Shown: piece after piece, positions 52,863 to 61,893 of the stretch
Layout of the letters: each line of letters begins with the position of its first letter
Numbering within the stretch: the stretch's first letter is position 1
Source: Gallaecimonas xiamenensis 3-C-1
GTDB taxonomy: Bacteria > Pseudomonadota > Gammaproteobacteria > Enterobacterales > Gallaecimonadaceae
Direction of reading: 5' to 3'
Length of the DNA: 64,000 nucleotides
Assembly: GCF_000299915.1 (NCBI RefSeq)
Contig: NZ_AMRI01000001.1
Coordinates: forward strand, 186,001-250,000
The notes under the pieces: generated by a model
What the model was told of the DNA's origin: nothing
What the model saw: only the letters and a program-made list of their open reading frames with translations
Databases searched by the model: none
Translations under genes and position numbers: made by a program

Positions 52863-53170
52863 CCGAATCCCTGCTGTACACCGCCAGCAACACTATCGAA
52901 GCCCACCTGCTGCAAGGACTGCTGGGGGGAGAGGGGATCCAGGTGCGCCTGGACTCGGATCTGCTGATGGGGGCGGTGGGAGACCTGCCCACCGAGGTGC
53001 AGCAGGTGCGGCTCTGGTGTTACCCCTACCATCTCAATGCCGCCCGTCAGGTGCTGGAAAACTACTTCAAGAGCGTCGGCGACGATTGGTTCTGCGGCCA
53101 GTGCGGTGAGCACAACGGTGGCGCCTTCGAATTCTGCTGGCACTGCCGCCAGCCCCGCAAGGGCAACTAA
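52859..53170 (+). CDS. DUF2007 protein with C-terminal zinc ribbon
   Basis: A 103-residue cytoplasmic protein. Residues ~5-70 look like the DUF2007 putative signal-transducing domain (TASNTIEAHLLQGLLGGEGI, then a QVRLWCYPYHLNAARQVLE end), followed by a zinc ribbon with two CxxC pairs (FCGQCGE and CWHCRQ). GTG start at 52859 overlaps the lipase-like gene stop (GTGA), so the two are co-translated. No function known for the combination. Confidence 0.82.
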   Translation: MTESLLYTASNTIEAHLLQGLLGGEGIQVRLDSDLLMGAVGDLPTEVQQVRLWCYPYHLNAARQVLENYFKSVGDDWFCGQCGEHNGGAFEFCWHCRQPRKGN

Positions 53171-53193
53171 AAAGGCGCCGTTCGGCGCCTTTT
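53170..53193. terminator. Bidirectional terminator
   Basis: AAAAGGCGCC - GTTC - GGCGCCTTTT between the convergent DUF2007 and cnoX genes. Confidence 0.85.
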
Positions 53194-53196
53194 CCC

Positions 53197-54051
53197 TCAA
53201 TAGAGCAAACTGAACAGTTGGCGCCGGTACTTGGCCGCCAGGGCATTGCCCTGGCCAAGGGCCGCCAGTATGTCCAGGCAGGTCTTCTTGGCCTCGCCGT
53301 TTTGGAACTGCAGATCCTTGGTCAGGATGGCCAACAAGCCCTCCAGGGCCTCTTCATTCCGGCCGGCGGCATGGAGCTGCACCGCCAGTTTCAGGCGCAG
53401 GCCGTCGTCCTCGGGGTTCTGGGCCAGGGCCTCTGACAGGGCCCGCACTTCGGGGGTGTCTGCCGCTTCCTTTTTCAGCTGCAACTCGGCCTGGGCCTGC
53501 TTAAAGGCGGCGTCCTGGTAGGCCATGGGAATGGTGGCCAGCTTGGCGTCCGCTTCGTCCAGGCGGTTTTCTTCGATAAGGGCCTGGGCCAGCACGATAT
53601 TGACCGGGTGGGGGTCGGCAGCGTTCTGGGCCGCTAGGGTCAGCTTGGTGATGGCTTCCCCATACTGCTCCTGGTCGAACAGGGCCAGGCCCGCTTCCAG
53701 GTCCGGGTCCACCGGCTCGGGCAGGTGCTTGTCCAGCAGGGCGCTCACCGACTCGGCGGTTTGGGGGCCGGCCAGGCCGTCTACCGGGCGGCCCTGGTCA
53801 ATCAGGTAGAGGGTGGGCACGCTTTGGATTTGGAACTGGGCGGCCAGCATGGACTGGGCATCGCAGTCTATCTTGGCCAGTACGAAGCGGCCCTGGTATT
53901 GGCCGGCCAGGCTTTCAAGGGTAGTCAGCAGCTGATCGCAAGGGGCATGGCCCTTGACGTAGAAGGCCGCCAGTACCGGCTGGCTCAGGGATGCTTCCAA
54001 CAGCTGCTGTTGGAAATTCTCGGTGGTGACGTCGACTATGTACTGGCTCAT
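53197..54051 (-). CDS. cnoX: Chaperedoxin CnoX (YbbN)
   Basis: A 284-residue protein, exactly the E. coli YbbN length: an N-terminal thioredoxin domain (~1-110) and a C-terminal TPR-like domain. The redox site reads HAPC38, so the first cysteine of CxxC is missing, as in E. coli (SxxC38). CnoX binds unfolding clients under bleach stress and hands them to DnaK and GroEL. ATG 54051 gives MSQYIVDVTTENFQQ. Confidence 0.93.
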   Translation of the reverse strand: MSQYIVDVTTENFQQQLLEASLSQPVLAAFYVKGHAPCDQLLTTLESLAGQYQGRFVLAKIDCDAQSMLAAQFQIQSVPTLYLIDQGRPVDGLAGPQTAESVSALLDKHLPEPVDPDLEAGLALFDQEQYGEAITKLTLAAQNAADPHPVNIVLAQALIEENRLDEADAKLATIPMAYQDAAFKQAQAELQLKKEAADTPEVRALSEALAQNPEDDGLRLKLAVQLHAAGRNEEALEGLLAILTKDLQFQNGEAKKTCLDILAALGQGNALAAKYRRQLFSLLY

Positions 54052-54215
54052 AAAGGCTTTTTTCTCTGGGTGATGCTGTGCAATATGGGGGCTGCTTGGC
54101 AGAATGCAAGGGCAGATGGTGCCCGGCGCGCCGCACTTTGTCGCATCCCACCTTGCCAGTTGCCCACCTTTGGGGCAAGGTCGGGGTGATACTATAACAA
54201 TCAGGGAGAAGAAGA

Positions 54216-56417
54216 ATGAGAAGGTTACTGCCCCTGGCCCTGTTGTCGGCCTCGGCACTGGCCAATGAAGGCATGTGGATGCCCACCCAGTTGCCCCAGA
54301 TGGCCGACACCCTTAAAACCGCCGGCCTGAAGATAGCGCCGGCGGACTTGGCCGATCTGACCAAAGCCCCCATGAACGCCGTGATAAGCCTGGGGGGCTG
54401 CACCGCCTCTTTTGTGTCCCCCAAGGGCCTGGTGGTCACTAACCACCACTGCGCCTACGGCAGCATCCAGTACAACAGCACCCCAGATAAAAACCTCATC
54501 GAGGACGGCTTCCTGGCCAAACGCCTGGACCAGGAACTGCCGGGGGCACCGGGCTCGCGCATCTTCGTCACCGAGTCCATGACCGAGGTCACCGACACCA
54601 TGAACCAGGGGCTGGCCAACCTGGCCGGCAAGGCCCGTTACAAGGCCCTGGAAGACAAGGAAAAAGCCCTGGTGGCCCAGTGCGAGGCCGAGCCGGGATA
54701 CCGCTGCAACGTCTTTAGCTACTACGGCGGCGCCCAGTACTGGCTGCTCAAGCAGCTGGAGATCAAGGACGTGCGCCTGGTCTATGCCCCGGCCGAAGCC
54801 ATAGGGGTGTACGGCGGCGACATCGACAACTGGATGTGGCCAAGGCACACCGGCGACTTTTCCTTCTACCGCGCCTATGTGGGCAAGGACGGCAAACCGG
54901 CCGAGTACAGCAGCGACAACGTGCCTTACCAACCCAAGCACTATCTGAGCATCAACGGCGGCGGCCTGGCCCAGGACGATTTCGTGATGGTGGCCGGTTA
55001 CCCAGGTTCCACCAACCGTTACCGCACCGCCCAGGAAGTGCGCCACGCCATCGGTTATTACTATCCCACCTTGCAAAAGCGCCTGGCGGATCTCAACACC
55101 TTGATCGGCAACGCCTGTGAAGGGGTGGACGATGCCTGCATCAAATACGCCTCCTACCGCCAGGGCCTGAAGAACTATGCCAAGAACTTCCAGGGGCAAC
55201 TGGAAGGCTTTGCCAAGAGCGATCTGGTGGAGCGCAAGGTGCGCCTGGAAGCGGCCTTGGGTAACTGGGTCAAGCAAGACCAGGGCCGCCAGGCTCAGTA
55301 CGGCCAGGCTCTGGGCGACCTGCAAAGCCTGATCCTCGACGACCAGGCCCAGCAGCAGGCCGACATGCAGCGCCGTGGCGCCAGCGAAAGCCAGCTCTTT
55401 GCCACCGCCCGCAGCCTCTACAAGTGGGCCAAGGAAAGGCAAAAGCCCGATGCCGAGCGTGAACCGGGTTACCAGGACCGCGACCGGGCCCGCATGGAAG
55501 CCGGCCTCAACCGCCTGGAGCGCCGTTTCCACCCCGTAGTGGACAAGGCCCTGTGGCTCCATGGCCTGGATGACTATCGCCAGTTGGCCAAGGACCAGCG
55601 CATCGGCGCCATCGACCAGGCCCTGGCGGTGGACGACGACAAGGCTCGCGCCAAGGCGGTGGACGGCTTCTACGGCGCCACCGGCCTGATGGACAGCGCC
55701 ACCCGCCTGGCCTGGCTGGACAAGGCCCCGGCGGATTATGAAGCAAGCCAAGACCCCTTTATCCGCCTGGCGGTAGCCAGCTTCGCCGACTTTGAGCGCA
55801 TCAAGGAGCAGGGCGAAGACAGGGCAGGGCGTTTCCTGGCCCTGCGCCCGGTGTTTATGCAGGCCCTTATCGCCTACAAGCAAAGCCTGGGCGAGCTGGT
55901 CTACCCCGACGCCAACTCCAGCCTGCGGGTGACCTATGGCCACGTGAAGGGCTATACCCCGGCGGTTGGCACCATCACCCAAGACCAGGACGGTGCCCGC
56001 TACAACCCCAAAGGCACCTCCCAATACCTGCCCTTTACCACCCTTAAGGGCATCGTCAACAAGCACACAGGCCAGGCCCCCTTCAACGCCCCCAAGGCGG
56101 AGCTGGACGCCATTGCCGACCAGGACTTTGGCCCCTACTACATGGCAGCCATCGACTCGGTACCGGTGAACTTCCTGTCCACCGTTGACACCACAGGGGG
56201 CAACTCGGGCTCACCGACCCTCAACGCCAAGGGCGAGCTGGTGGGGCTGCTGTTTGACGGCACCTATGATTCCATCAACTCCGACTGGGACTTCACCCCG
56301 GCCACCCGTTCCATCCACGTCGACACCCGTTACATGCTGTGGGTGATGGACAAGCTGGACGGCGCCGACAACCTGTTGTCGGAAATGCGCATCGTCGGCC
56401 TGCCTGACGACCTCTAA
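54216..56417 (+). CDS. S46-family dipeptidyl peptidase (DPP7-like)
   Basis: A 733-residue periplasmic serine exopeptidase releasing N-terminal dipeptides. Signal peptide ~1-16; chymotrypsin-like triad residues are His in TNHHC (77-78), Asp in DIDNWMWPRHTGDFSFYR and Ser in TTGGNSGSP. The residue 18 after the serine is Gly (LLFDG), as in DPP7, not Arg as in DPP11, so it should prefer hydrophobic P1 residues over Asp/Glu. The upstream region contains a TATAAC -10-like sequence and GGGAGAAG before the ATG. Ends at a strong terminator. Confidence 0.93.
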   Translation: MRRLLPLALLSASALANEGMWMPTQLPQMADTLKTAGLKIAPADLADLTKAPMNAVISLGGCTASFVSPKGLVVTNHHCAYGSIQYNSTPDKNLIEDGFLAKRLDQELPGAPGSRIFVTESMTEVTDTMNQGLANLAGKARYKALEDKEKALVAQCEAEPGYRCNVFSYYGGAQYWLLKQLEIKDVRLVYAPAEAIGVYGGDIDNWMWPRHTGDFSFYRAYVGKDGKPAEYSSDNVPYQPKHYLSINGGGLAQDDFVMVAGYPGSTNRYRTAQEVRHAIGYYYPTLQKRLADLNTLIGNACEGVDDACIKYASYRQGLKNYAKNFQGQLEGFAKSDLVERKVRLEAALGNWVKQDQGRQAQYGQALGDLQSLILDDQAQQQADMQRRGASESQLFATARSLYKWAKERQKPDAEREPGYQDRDRARMEAGLNRLERRFHPVVDKALWLHGLDDYRQLAKDQRIGAIDQALAVDDDKARAKAVDGFYGATGLMDSATRLAWLDKAPADYEASQDPFIRLAVASFADFERIKEQGEDRAGRFLALRPVFMQALIAYKQSLGELVYPDANSSLRVTYGHVKGYTPAVGTITQDQDGARYNPKGTSQYLPFTTLKGIVNKHTGQAPFNAPKAELDAIADQDFGPYYMAAIDSVPVNFLSTVDTTGGNSGSPTLNAKGELVGLLFDGTYDSINSDWDFTPATRSIHVDTRYMLWVMDKLDGADNLLSEMRIVGLPDDL

Positions 56418-56426
56418 GCGCCGCCG

Positions 56427-56455
56427 AAAAAAGCCCGCCGCCGGCGGGCTTTTTT
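56427..56455 (+). terminator. Terminator of the S46 peptidase gene
   Basis: GCCCGCC - GCC - GGCGGGC followed by six T and preceded by six A. Confidence 0.88.
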
Positions 56456-56545
56456 GTGCCTGTACTTAACCCTTTACATTGCAGTAACATGGCCCCGTTG
56501 CTAAAGAGACCGTGACAAGCGGCGAAAAAACAAGGAATTAGGGCA

Positions 56546-57769
56546 TTGAAAAAAGCACTCATTGGGACGGCCTTGCTTGCGGCCAGCGCCTTAGGAACCA
56601 CCCTCTTTCTGGGCCAGCAGGTCCAGGGGCAATACCAGCAATGGCTGGGTGAGCTCAGCCAGACCCGGGGCCTCAAGGCCCAAAGCCTGGGTTTTGACGG
56701 CGGCCTGTTCGGCGCCAGCGCCCGCACCAAGGTCAGCCTCACCGACGCGGCCCTGGTACAGCTGTTGTCGGAACACGGCCTGCCATCGAGCCTGGTGCTG
56801 GAACACCACTTTCAGTTCTGGCCCTGGCAGGTGGTTGGCGACACCCAGCCTGACTGGGGCGGCGAGGGTAAACACCTCAAGGCCCTGTTCGACGACGAAG
56901 CCCCCCTGGCCATCCACAGCGTGCACCGCCTTTGGGGCAGTGCCAGTGTCGAAGGGCGCCTAGGCTACCTGCAATGGCAGGACAAGGCCCTGGCCCTGCG
57001 CATCTTCCCCCTGAGCTTTCAGTTCGACGGCAAGGCCAGCGATTGGCAACGCAGCCTCAACTGGAATGGCCTTGAATTTAAAGACGGTCAGGGGCGACTG
57101 GTGCTGTCGGGGGTCAAACTCGACCGCCAGGGCCAGGAAAACCAGCAAGGCTACCAGGCCCAGGTCGGCGCCATCACCTATAGCGACGGTGGCTTTTGGG
57201 GCCTGACCAACCTCAGGCTCAATGGCGAGGCCCAGGCCAACAAGGGCCGCCTCAAGCGCCACAGCCATTGGCAGGCCGACGAAGTCAAATACAACGCCGA
57301 GCGTTTCAGCGGCCTGGGGTTGGACCTGACCCTGGACAACCTGGACGAGCGGGCCCTGGACAAGACCCTGGGCGCGGCCTTGACCATGGCGGTCAGCGGC
57401 CGGGAAGACACCGCCGCCACCGACGCCTTCCTCGACAGCCTGCAAGGGCTGCTGGCCAAGGGCGGCAAGCTGGCCTTCAAGCAATTGCACCTGGGGTCGG
57501 ACACCGGCGAGCTGGCCGGTGAAGGCTACCTGGCCCTCAAGGCCGGCAAGCTCGACAGCCTGGCCCAGTTTATGGCCCTGGCCGACGGCAAGGTGGAGCT
57601 GAAGGTGCCCAAGCAACTGGGCGGCCTGGAGCCCATCGATGCCGACACCTTGACGGTACTGAGCGAAAGGGGCTGGGTGCGGGAGGAGGGCAACCAGATC
57701 CTGCTGCGCTTCCAAGTGGCGGGGCAACAGCTGACCCTCAATCAAAAGCCTCTGTTGTCGGCCCTTTAG
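56546..57769 (+). CDS. DUF945 (YdgA-like) periplasmic protein
   Basis: A 407-residue exported or membrane-anchored protein: N-terminal hydrophobic helix (KALIGTALLAASALGTTLFL), then a long beta-rich region. The DUF945 family hallmarks are the GxxxxxxY-like helix QVQGQYQQWL directly after the anchor and repeated short strands. E. coli YdgA-type proteins sit in the inner membrane facing the periplasm; function unknown. The start is TTG 56546 with AAGGA 9 nt upstream. The next gene follows after 8 nt, so they form an operon. Confidence 0.8.
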   Translation: MKKALIGTALLAASALGTTLFLGQQVQGQYQQWLGELSQTRGLKAQSLGFDGGLFGASARTKVSLTDAALVQLLSEHGLPSSLVLEHHFQFWPWQVVGDTQPDWGGEGKHLKALFDDEAPLAIHSVHRLWGSASVEGRLGYLQWQDKALALRIFPLSFQFDGKASDWQRSLNWNGLEFKDGQGRLVLSGVKLDRQGQENQQGYQAQVGAITYSDGGFWGLTNLRLNGEAQANKGRLKRHSHWQADEVKYNAERFSGLGLDLTLDNLDERALDKTLGAALTMAVSGREDTAATDAFLDSLQGLLAKGGKLAFKQLHLGSDTGELAGEGYLALKAGKLDSLAQFMALADGKVELKVPKQLGGLEPIDADTLTVLSERGWVREEGNQILLRFQVAGQQLTLNQKPLLSAL

Positions 57770-57777
57770 GAGATCCC

Positions 57778-59154
57778 ATGGCCCTGCTGCGCAGCCTCGT
57801 CCTTAGCCTTTTGGCCTTGCCGACCCTGGCGGCGCAGTGGACAGCGGTGCCCCTGCCGGCTTCCGGCGACGGCGACTGGCAGCTGGCTGGCCATTTTCTC
57901 TACATTGCCGGGCGTGACGGCGACCTGGTGGGCCTTAACCGGGTGGACACCCGCAACTGGCAGGCCAGCGCCGTTAGCTTGCCCAAGGACACCGACCATT
58001 TTTGTGCCCTGGACGGCGGCCAATTGCTGCTGATGGCTCAAGGCCATCTGTGGCTGGCCGGCAGTGAGCAAAACCTCGACCTCGGCCCGCTGCCCAGTAT
58101 CTGGCGCGGCCTGGTGCCAAGGCGCCTGGACAAGGTGGCCTGGTGTCAGGGCCAGCGACTTTTCGTACCGGATTTTGAGGAACTGAGGGTCTTTGGCCTG
58201 GATGGCCAGCGGCTGGTGCAACTGGCCAGCCTGCCGGTGGCCGCCACCATGGTGCTGCGCAATGGCGCCCCCAGTTACCAGCGCAAGGCCCTGTACCTTG
58301 CCGACGTGGATCTCGACGGTACCGAGGATCTGCTGGTGGAAGAGGAGCAGGGCCTGGTGCTGTACCTGGGCAAGGGCCTGGGTTTTAACCCTACCCCTTA
58401 TCCTTATGCCCCGGCCCTGGGGCTGACTCCCTTGTCCAAGCGCCAGGTACGGCTCAATGACGGCGAGGATCTGTCCAAGCTGGCGATCCGCACTGTCGAG
58501 TACCTGGGGGATCTGGATGGCGACGGCCTGGCCGATCTGGTGATCGCCACCCAGCAATTTGCCGGGGTTTTGGATCAGAGCATCGATTTTGACCTGCATT
58601 TTGGCCGGCGCACCGACAACGGCCTGGGCTTTGCCTTGGTGGCCGACAGCCAGATCCGCACTCAGGGGGTGGCTTTTGCCCTGCGCCGCCAAGACCTGGA
58701 CGGCGACGGCCGCACCGATTTTTTCACCCCGGCCGTCAAGCTCGGCGTCGGCAAGGTGGTATCGGCGCTGCTGACCGGCTCGGTGTCGGTGGACCTGCAC
58801 CTGGAACGCCTGGATGCCGAGCGGCGCCTGGAACGGGTCGGTAAAGGGGTGGACGCCGACATGGCGGTATCCCTTAGCAGCGGCGAGTTTCGTATTCCGT
58901 TGATGGCCGCCGCCACCTTGCAAGAGGGCACCAGCACCCTGGCGGTGCAGGCCGGCGACCAGGCCCTGGCGATTTACCAACTGGACGGGGACAAGCTTAG
59001 GAAACGCCAGACCCTGAAACTGCCTCTGCCCAAGGACGGCAACCGTTGGCAGCAGGGGCCTGGCTGGTTGCTGTTGCTGCCGGGGCCACAGGATCTGGAG
59101 CGGCGGCGGCTGGTGCTGGTGGCAGATAAGGTCCCGGCCCAAACCGAGCCTTGA
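57778..59154 (+). CDS. Secreted FG-GAP/VCBS-type repeat protein
   Basis: A 458-residue exported protein (signal peptide MALLRSLVLSLLALPTLAA). It has at least three calcium-binding FG-GAP-like loops: DVDLDGTEDLLV, DLDGDGLADLVI and DLDGDGRTDFF, typical of beta-propeller blades. No enzymatic motif was recognised; the C-terminal third has no clear repeats. AGGAGA precedes its ATG and it is co-transcribed with the DUF945 gene, suggesting the two act together in the envelope. Confidence 0.8.
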   Translation: MALLRSLVLSLLALPTLAAQWTAVPLPASGDGDWQLAGHFLYIAGRDGDLVGLNRVDTRNWQASAVSLPKDTDHFCALDGGQLLLMAQGHLWLAGSEQNLDLGPLPSIWRGLVPRRLDKVAWCQGQRLFVPDFEELRVFGLDGQRLVQLASLPVAATMVLRNGAPSYQRKALYLADVDLDGTEDLLVEEEQGLVLYLGKGLGFNPTPYPYAPALGLTPLSKRQVRLNDGEDLSKLAIRTVEYLGDLDGDGLADLVIATQQFAGVLDQSIDFDLHFGRRTDNGLGFALVADSQIRTQGVAFALRRQDLDGDGRTDFFTPAVKLGVGKVVSALLTGSVSVDLHLERLDAERRLERVGKGVDADMAVSLSSGEFRIPLMAAATLQEGTSTLAVQAGDQALAIYQLDGDKLRKRQTLKLPLPKDGNRWQQGPGWLLLLPGPQDLERRRLVLVADKVPAQTEP

Positions 59155-59241
59155 ATTGTCTTCACTAATAAAGACTTAGGTTGTCATACCCCTGTCATCC
59201 TCGACCCTTAGGCTGGCCGCAAAAATTCGGGGCTTGCCACA

Positions 59242-61893
59242 GTGCCTGTTGGATCTTCCACCTTTCGATACCTGCCCATACTCTTTTTGGTGCTGCTCTG
59301 GTCGTTGCTGGGTACCGGCGGCTACTGGGTGCTGGAGCAGAACAGGGCGCACCAGCGCCAGCAGACCCACATCCTGGCGCTGCAGATCCGCGAACGCCTC
59401 AAGACCTTTGCCCGCGAGCGCCAGGCGGCCCTGGCCCAACTCTCCGCCGTTTGGCCCCAAACCCACCCCAATACCGAGAACTGGTTTGCCCAGGAAGCAG
59501 ACAACCTGCAGAACATGCTGCCGGGACTGTCCTTTCTGGCCTGGGAAGACCGCAAAGGAGTGCAGCGCATCGCCCGGCGCGAAGCTGTGCCCCAGTCCTG
59601 TGCCTGGCATAGGGGGCAGGTGGCCATCAGCGACAGCCTGGGGCGCATCAATTACGGCATAGCCCTTTGCCAGGTGATGCCCACCATCATCGACAGTGCC
59701 CTGGCCACCGGTTTTGCCGCCACGGTGCGCTTCGATGGCCAGGCCATCTATAGCCTGGGAGAGCCGGGTGAGGTGAGCATCAGCGAGCCGTTCGATTGGT
59801 TCGGCAAGCCTTTGGAGCTGACCCTGTCGCCCACGGCAAGGCTGGGCTGGCATCTTTACCTGATGATAGGTTTCGCCATGCTGGTGGCGCTGATGCTGTC
59901 GGTACTGGTGCACAGTTCCTTGAAAAGGGCCCTGGCCCTTAACCGCTCCCGGGCCCTGTTCCAGGCCGCGTCCCAGGCCAGCATCGACGGCCTCTTGGTA
60001 CTGAGTCAGGGCGAGCGGGACTGGGAGCTGAGCGAATTCAACAGCTCCTTGCAACGCATCATGCCGGTGCGCCAGGGCCAAAGCCTTTGGGATTTTTGTA
60101 ACCAGTTGCAGGTACCCGAGCTGGCCCAGAGGCTGAGGAACCTGGCCGGGGGCGACAGTATCACCACCAGCCTGACCCTCAACGACGGCCGCTGGCTGCA
60201 TCTGCAGGCAGTCACCGCCGACAGCAATATCGCCGTGACCTTGCGGGATATCACCGAACTCAAGCTGGCCGAGCACGATTTGGCCGCCAGGGAAGCCAAA
60301 TACCGGCGCCTTATCGACGGCCTGCGCGGCCATTTGATCTTCAGCCTCGACAACCTGGGTAACCTGGAGTTCGTGTCCGGGGGCGCCAGCGACCTGTTCG
60401 GCGACAGCGACATCAACCAGGTGCTGGCCCAGTTGCGCCAGCATCCCCGCTGGCACCAGGGCAAACAGCAGCTCCAGGCCGGCCACAACTCGGTGCGCCT
60501 GCAATTGCCCCTGGATCTCAATCAAGGGCCTCGCCATGTGGAAGTGGTGCTGAGCACCGTGGCCGGCGGCTTTGAAGGGATACTGCGGGACGTCACCGAC
60601 GAGGCCGAGCTGCTGCGGCGCATTCGCCACCAGGCCCGCCACGACGCACTGACCGGCCTTGCCAACCGCTATGCCTTCGACAAGGCCCTTGGCCGCGCCT
60701 GGCAGGACGGTACCGAGCACCATGGTCTGCTGTTGATGGACCTGGACCAGTTCAAGCTGGTCAACGACAGGTTCGGCCACGACCAGGGGGACGCCCTGCT
60801 GGTGGGGGTGGGGCAGCGTCTGCAAAGGGCCCTGGCTCCCGGCGCCATGTTGGCCCGCTTGGGGGGAGACGAGTTTGGGGTCTTGCTCAAAGGTAGCCCC
60901 CAGCACAGCATCGAAGCCCAGGCCGAGGCGCTGCTGGCGTCCCTTCGCGCCGAACCGGTGGCGGTGGCCGAACACCGCTTTTCGGTCACCGCCTCCATGG
61001 GCCTGGTGCCTTTCGGCGCCGCCCCCGACCCCAAGGCCCTCAAACGCATTGCCGACATGGCGGCCTACGCCGCCAAGGAGGCGGGTGGCGACCGGCTGCA
61101 GTGCTATCGGGAGGGCGACGGCTGGCTCAAAGCCAGGGAAGCGATGATGGTCTGGGCCGACAAACTGCGCCGGGCCATAGACGAAGACGCCCTGGTGCTG
61201 ACGGTGCAAAGCATCGCCCTGACCCAACATCCTGCCAAGGTGGTACACCGGGAAGTGCTGGTGCGTTTGCTGGACCAGGGCCAACTGGTGGCGGCGGGGC
61301 ATTTTATTCCCGCCGCCGAACGCTACGGCCTGATGGTGGCCCTGGACAGGGCGGTGATCCGCAAGGGCCTGGATTGGTTGGCGGCCATGCCGGGGGAACG
61401 GCTGGCCTTTAACCTGTCAGGGGCCTCCCTGTCGGACCAGGGCTTTTGCCGCTGGCTGCTCTCACTGCTGGCCCAAAGCCCGGTCGCCCCCCAACAGCTG
61501 TGTTTTGAGGTGACCGAAACGGCGGTCATCGAGCATTTGGGCCACGCCGTGGAGCTGATGGACGCCCTCAAGGCCCTGGGCTGCACCCTGTCGTTGGACG
61601 ATTTTGGCTCCGGCATGAGCTCCCTTTCCTACCTCAAAGCCTTGCCGGTGGACCATATCAAGATAGACGGGGCCTTTATCCGCGAGATAAAGCACACCCA
61701 TTTCGACCGGGTGGCGGTGCGCACCATCGCTTCCCTGGCCAGGGCCCTTGGCAAGATGACCATCGCCGAGTACGTCACCGACGAGGCCACCCTGGCGCTG
61801 TTAAAACGGCTGGGGGTGGATCTGGTGCAAGGTTATGCCATCGACCGACCAAGGCCCCTGGCCGAGCTTCATTCCTTGGCCAGCAGGGCCTGA
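59242..61893 (+). CDS. GGDEF-EAL sensor protein (cyclic-di-GMP turnover)
   Basis: An 883-residue inner-membrane protein: TM ~10-30, periplasmic sensor ~30-205, TM ~208-230, PAS-like regions ~240-340 and ~350-450, GGDEF ~460-620, EAL ~640-880. The cyclase motif RLGGDEF (541-545) is intact, but there is no RxxD inhibitory site before it. The phosphodiesterase motif is EVL (671-673); the other catalytic segments are present (NLSG, FEVTET, DDFGSG, KIDGAF, AEYV, QGY). Both activities are therefore possible. GTG start with a weak ribosome site. The 3' end overlaps the convergent TPR gene by 25 nt. Confidence 0.92.
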   Translation: MPVGSSTFRYLPILFLVLLWSLLGTGGYWVLEQNRAHQRQQTHILALQIRERLKTFARERQAALAQLSAVWPQTHPNTENWFAQEADNLQNMLPGLSFLAWEDRKGVQRIARREAVPQSCAWHRGQVAISDSLGRINYGIALCQVMPTIIDSALATGFAATVRFDGQAIYSLGEPGEVSISEPFDWFGKPLELTLSPTARLGWHLYLMIGFAMLVALMLSVLVHSSLKRALALNRSRALFQAASQASIDGLLVLSQGERDWELSEFNSSLQRIMPVRQGQSLWDFCNQLQVPELAQRLRNLAGGDSITTSLTLNDGRWLHLQAVTADSNIAVTLRDITELKLAEHDLAAREAKYRRLIDGLRGHLIFSLDNLGNLEFVSGGASDLFGDSDINQVLAQLRQHPRWHQGKQQLQAGHNSVRLQLPLDLNQGPRHVEVVLSTVAGGFEGILRDVTDEAELLRRIRHQARHDALTGLANRYAFDKALGRAWQDGTEHHGLLLMDLDQFKLVNDRFGHDQGDALLVGVGQRLQRALAPGAMLARLGGDEFGVLLKGSPQHSIEAQAEALLASLRAEPVAVAEHRFSVTASMGLVPFGAAPDPKALKRIADMAAYAAKEAGGDRLQCYREGDGWLKAREAMMVWADKLRRAIDEDALVLTVQSIALTQHPAKVVHREVLVRLLDQGQLVAAGHFIPAAERYGLMVALDRAVIRKGLDWLAAMPGERLAFNLSGASLSDQGFCRWLLSLLAQSPVAPQQLCFEVTETAVIEHLGHAVELMDALKALGCTLSLDDFGSGMSSLSYLKALPVDHIKIDGAFIREIKHTHFDRVAVRTIASLARALGKMTIAEYVTDEATLALLKRLGVDLVQGYAIDRPRPLAELHSLASRA

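Noticed and set aside
59176-61302. A 708-codon open frame antisense to the GGDEF-EAL gene
   Set aside because: No recognisable protein features; shadow of the real gene.
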